A stretch of 64,000 nt of DNA from Desulfosporosinus sp. Sb-LF (lineage in GTDB: Bacteria; Bacillota; Desulfitobacteriia; Desulfitobacteriales; Desulfitobacteriaceae). Shown in pieces: positions 61,156-64,000 of this stretch. Location: positions 1 through 64,000 of the forward strand of contig NZ_SPQR01000014.1 in the NCBI RefSeq assembly GCF_004766055.1. Direction: 5' to 3'. The number at the start of each line of letters is the position of its first letter. The first letter of the stretch is position 1. The translations under genes were made by a program, and so were the position numbers. The notes under the pieces were generated by a model, which was given only the letters and a program-made list of their open reading frames with translations, did not search any database and was not told the DNA's origin.

Positions 61156-61863
61156 ATGGGTCATTTGGAAAAATCGAAGGGTTTATACCCTCCGCACATA
61201 TGGTATCCGTCACAACAATGCCCTATAAATTCACCTTTTGTAGGGGAAGGGAAGGGAGCCATCTACTCTTCTAACCCTTTCTTAAAACCTGGGCATCAGT
61301 CAGCGGGACCGACAGAACGGGATATTGCAGTTGCCGATATTTGGCCTTTATTGCCTGCAGCTGTTGGGGCCGCAGCGGCGATTTTATTGCTGCTTATGGT
61401 AAACCATAAGCAATGGAAGGATGAGAGCGACAATGGGAGTTCTAAAGGATATCCTGAGCCACAGGATACTCCGGTCGGGTCGGCTGTAGTCGTCATTTAT
61501 TCAATAATCGCAACTGCAGGTGTATCATACTATGTGTTTAGGGTGTTAACAGCTACCGACGGGCATATGCTTACAGCATTTATTCCGGTGGTCTCGGCCA
61601 TTACTCTTTTAATGATTTATTTTGCAGTTGCTTATGACCTCGAATATCACATGGTTCCGGGAAGTTTTACGGGAAATCATTTCGGAAATGACATCGTCAC
61701 TGAATTATTTACGTTCGTCTATTTTAGTGTTACAACCTTTGCTACTGCAAGCATGGGAGACTTCTCGCCAATCAGTAATGCCGCAAGAATTCTAGTAACT
61801 CTTGAAGTCATGTTCTTTATATATATCTTTACAATGGGGATTGTCTTTTTTGCCGATTCCTAA
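61156..61863 (+). CDS. Two-TM ion channel-like protein with unusual filter
   Basis: ATG 61,156 has GGGGTGAGG upstream. The 235-residue protein has a Pro-rich N-terminus, one TM near 60-82, then two TM pairs, ending with an Ion_trans_2-like pore: 'LFTFVYFSVTTFATASMGDF', 'SPISNAARILVTLEVMFFIY'. The layout matches the pore and last helix of potassium channels, but the filter TVGYGD reads TASMGD, so selectivity must differ or be lost. It has no cytoplasmic RCK domain. A structural homologue or altered channel is the best reading. Confidence 0.65.
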   Translation: MGHLEKSKGLYPPHIWYPSQQCPINSPFVGEGKGAIYSSNPFLKPGHQSAGPTERDIAVADIWPLLPAAVGAAAAILLLLMVNHKQWKDESDNGSSKGYPEPQDTPVGSAVVVIYSIIATAGVSYYVFRVLTATDGHMLTAFIPVVSAITLLMIYFAVAYDLEYHMVPGSFTGNHFGNDIVTELFTFVYFSVTTFATASMGDFSPISNAARILVTLEVMFFIYIFTMGIVFFADS

Positions 61864-61944
61864 GACGTTAGGAATTAAATTAGTCTGGACACTTTACAGA
61901 TGTCATGTATATATTTATGCGCCTTAAGAATTAACCCTCCAGAC

Positions 61945-62519
61945 CTATTTTCCTGTTATCATTTTATATATGGCGTCCGTCACAGCTTTGGCTTGGTCGG
62001 CCTCTTGAATTTTACCGGTCTCTCCCATTTTGAGAGGTTGCATAAAAATATCACCGTTAGGTATAGACGGCATATTCTCAAGTTTCCGAATGTGTTAACA
62101 CTGAGCCAGCCCCACTGCCTTCCTTGCGCATAAGCAGTTGACCTGCTTACTGCGTCGCCTCGAAGTAGGAATCAATCTTAAATTCTATATAGACCCTGCC
62201 CGTCTTTCCTGACCAGTGACCAATTGCATGTCGATGTTCTCTTCACACCGTTTGAAAATCGGGATCATGGTATACATGGCAAATTCAAGACTTTAGTGCT
62301 CAATATTGTTGTTAGTGAGTGACCGAGAAGTTGGTTTAAGTGTTGTGGGACCCGGTATATACGGCAGATGTCCTCAGTTTGAAATGATTTACTCTCTAGT
62401 AATTGGAGCTCAAGCAGTATTTTTTCGTCCTTGCACCGGGTTCCGTTCCACCGTTTGCAGATCAGCGGGTTTTTAAGTGAATATGCTGATAAGCGACTCA
62501 ATCTATGAAGACGTATCAT
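61945..62519 (-). pseudogene. Phage portal protein relic (HK97 type)
   Basis: In three frames the reverse strand encodes 'ESKSFQTEDICRIYRVPQHL' (portal 'ED-x-A-R-x-F-R-V-P-x-H-L' block), and near the end 'IRKLENMPSIPNGDIFMQPL' and 'DQAKAVTDAIYKMITGK' with a TAG. These are the C-terminal half of HK97-like portals ('EVRELE-x-LPPVPGGD' and 'MQPLN'). Frameshifts and stops make it inactive. It shows that a prophage once lay here, outside the present element. Confidence 0.8.
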
Positions 62520-62639
62520 CAGAATCTTAACATTATAGCCTCAAACTTTTGAAGGTCTTTTTTTATCCATTGTTAATAAGTTGAATAACGTTATATCCAA
62601 AAGGCGAGGCTTAACCCTTGCCTTTAATTTACTTTTTAA

Positions 62640-62745
62640 TGGACTCTAACTTTTTGGCCCGGATAAATTCGATGTGGATTATAGATATGAGGATTTAAAC
62701 GCCTCAAATGATGGATCAACTTTCCATCTCCTCGCTATTTGTTTT
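62640..62745 (-). pseudogene. LysM-domain relic
   Basis: The reverse strand gives 'IKQIARRWKVDPS' then in another frame 'RRLNPHIYNPHRIYPGQKVR', the two halves of a LysM peptidoglycan-binding domain. A frameshift separates them and no start is present. It may come from a cell-wall hydrolase or tail protein. Confidence 0.7.
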
Positions 62746-62837
62746 ATAGTATGCCACGACGATTTATTACCATTATGTTCCACATTAACCATACTGTGCA
62801 TATTATGAATTATCTCTTAACTAAGGAGGAAATCGAT

Positions 62838-62960
62838 ATGGCATTCGGCGGAGTTGATGGAGCTGCTTGTGGTTGTGGAACAGGACGTGGCTTCGGTGCG
62901 GGAATCGCGGCAGTTGTAGTTATAATTCTTCTGCTTATCGCAATGGGAATCGTATTCTAA
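62838..62960 (+). CDS. YjcZ-like small spore protein 1
   Basis: I start at ATG 62,838, where TAAGGAGG lies upstream; an earlier ATG at 62,739 has no site. The 40-residue product has a Gly/Cys-rich head ('MAFGGVDGAACGCGTGRGFG') and a TM tail 'AAVVVIILLLIAMGIVF'. The 'MGIVF' end matches the gene at 59,507. Probably expressed in the spore or mother cell. Confidence 0.8.
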   Translation: MAFGGVDGAACGCGTGRGFGAGIAAVVVIILLLIAMGIVF

Positions 62961-62982
62961 ATTTAGAAAGGTGGAATTTTTA

Positions 62983-63159
62983 ATGTACGGAATGGGTTAT
63001 GGTGGATTTAGTCATCACCATGGTGTATGCTGCCCTGCTCCCGTTGCCCCTGTCGCCCCGGTTGCTGCATATGGCTATGGTGGCGTCGGCGCAGGAGTCG
63101 GTGTAGGAATTATCGCTATTGCAATCCTGATTCTTATCGCTTTAGGTGTGATCTTCTAA
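62983..63159 (+). CDS. YjcZ-like small spore protein 2
   Basis: ATG 62,983 follows GAAAGGTGG by 7 bases. The 58-residue product has a Gly/Tyr/His head ('MYGMGYGGFSHHHGVCCPAP'), a Pro/Val/Ala-rich stretch and a C-terminal TM 'IIAIAILILIALGVIF', the family pattern. It is 22 bases after spore protein 1. Confidence 0.8.
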   Translation: MYGMGYGGFSHHHGVCCPAPVAPVAPVAAYGYGGVGAGVGVGIIAIAILILIALGVIF

Positions 63160-63226
63160 CAAATACTTTAAAAGGCTATCATCATTATTGGTGGTAGCCA
63201 GTTCTATTATAGAAGGAGTTGATCTT

Positions 63227-63352
63227 ATGTTTGGTTTTGGATTTCTTCCCTTTGCTCTAGGTTTAGGTTTAGGGGCTACTATAACAAGACCTCGCTATTA
63301 CCCATCCGCATATCCCTATGCCTATGCACCATATCCTTACGGATGGTATTAG
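63227..63352 (+). CDS. Small Gly/Tyr-rich protein
   Basis: AGAAGGAG precedes ATG 63,227. The 41-residue product reads 'MFGFGFLPFALGLGLGATIT' then 'RPRYYPSAYPYAYAPYPYGW' and Y. This aromatic-rich composition recalls small spore-coat proteins. It is third in a cluster with the two YjcZ-like genes, separated by a GGCTATC/GGTAGCC hairpin at about 63,173-63,199. Confidence 0.7.
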   Translation: MFGFGFLPFALGLGLGATITRPRYYPSAYPYAYAPYPYGWY

Positions 63353-63439
63353 TATTTGACTATATTGACAATTAGTCAATTATAGAAGCTCAACGCTTTA
63401 TCACTAACGAAAAATACTTCTAAATATAAACTAAGTAAA

Positions 63440-63465
63440 GGAGAGCTTAACGCTCTCCCTTTTTG
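63440..63465 (+). terminator. Terminator after the small-spore-protein cluster
   Basis: GGAGAGC (63,440-63,446) pairs with GCTCTCC (63,452-63,458), followed by CTTTTTG. From here to 63,753 I see no gene. Confidence 0.85.
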
Positions 63466-63753
63466 TTTCCATGAAGTCCAGCTACAACAATTCCAATTAT
63501 GTTTAATAACAGTCTAGGATGCTCCTACCGTGCTTTTTCATCACCCTCACGTCCCTTAAGGCCCCGGTTCCTCATTGGTAAGTGTCCACCCTTCCCAATA
63601 ATCTAGAGACCAATTTACCCCAAAGCAAAATCGTACTTCTGGATAAAAATCGCAACTATGTTGTAAATACAAAGTAACTAAACGCAAAATTAGCCCACCA
63701 CATCATCCTAACCACTCTCAACTGGCTTTTTAAATCCCTTTTTGCGGCGTGTA

Positions 63754-64000
63754 TTAAATAGATGCATAGTAAGTCAACTCCGACCACTTCACATAACAGG
63801 TACGTTCACTGGGACCATCAATCATATAATCCTTAAAAACGAAGCTATTATTTTGTACAGCTAGTTTACAAAGGTCTATTTCTTTGTATCCTCTAGGATT
63901 GTTTTTTATTGTTATGTCCCCCGCAGATACGTTACGAGCAAGTCCAGAATAATGTTTGCAGACACCTGAACCGGAAAAAGTAGTTACTTCACCCTCTGGC
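63754..64000 (-). CDS. Hypothetical protein, 3' part only
   Basis: The reverse strand is open from the right edge to TAA at 63,754-63,756 and encodes about 82 residues, with 'GDITIKNNPRGYKEIDLCKL' and 'GPSERTCYVKWSELTYYASI' at the end. Three Cys are present. The start is beyond the window and I do not recognise the family. Confidence 0.5.
   Translation of the reverse strand, partial: PEGEVTTFSGSGVCKHYSGLARNVSAGDITIKNNPRGYKEIDLCKLAVQNNSFVFKDYMIDGPSERTCYVKWSELTYYASI

Noticed and set aside
1-64000. tRNA genes
   Set aside because: I saw no convincing cloverleaf with a T-loop GTTCRANNC in the intergenic regions; a covariance-model search would settle this.

Overview
The window looks like a chromosome segment of a low-GC, spore-forming, anaerobic Firmicute. 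I would place it in the Peptococcaceae/Desulfitobacteriaceae, near Desulfosporosinus or Desulfitobacterium, but this is inference. The reasons are the firmicute-type 16S start at the left edge, an arylsulfate sulfotransferase locus, HelD, small YjcZ-like spore proteins with strong Shine-Dalgarno sites, and a firmicute LexA box before dinB.

Left flank (1-16 kb). The 5' end of a 16S rRNA gene runs off the left edge, with two tandem promoters. Then come an EamA permease, a thioredoxin/thioredoxin-reductase pair, and an arylsulfotransferase / LysR regulator / MFS transporter locus with a palindromic operator. An MBOAT + SGNH O-acylation pair and HelD follow. Gene relics lie between them (esterase, serine recombinase 3' ends, one beta-rich fragment), together with a dispersed hairpin repeat.

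Integrated element (about 16,183-58,799, 42.6 kb). A large serine recombinase sits just inside the left end. The two ends carry a 23-bp inverted repeat, exactly as expected for the P and P' arms of a serine-integrase attP. Joining the outer flanks across an AA core restores the 3' end of a different, decayed serine recombinase gene, so attB lay inside a recombinase gene. The left half of the element is phage/plasmid-like: small terminase-like protein, primase, VapE helicase, ArpU-like regulator, Com-like zinc ribbon, a P-loop/ribbon-helix-helix protein, and two copies of an iteron-bearing putative origin. The middle has dinB with a LexA box, an MBL-fold lipoprotein with DUF3006, and small genes. 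The right half is a defence-type island: DEAD/DEAH helicase with a nuclease-like tail, DUF1643, YdbC, DUF3427-HNH nuclease, DUF6998-like and HD proteins, antirepressor, Xre/ImmA pair with shared operators, type I restriction-modification (hsdS frameshifted), a DUF3825 protein, an EcsC-like zinc-ribbon protein and an endonuclease/exonuclease/phosphatase-fold protein. Between 32.6 and 43.3 kb the genes are separated by at least seven decayed copies of the 3' end of ydbC.

Right flank (58.8-64 kb). The rest of the attB recombinase pseudogene is followed by a Cys-rich small protein, tiny YjcZ-like genes, a GC-rich decayed gene, a two-TM channel protein with an unusual selectivity filter, relics of a phage portal and a LysM protein, a cluster of three small spore-type genes, and a gene cut by the right edge.

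The clearest discoveries are the reconstructable attL/attR of the element, the duplicated iteron origin, and the ydbC 3'-end repeat family that punctuates the defence cargo.
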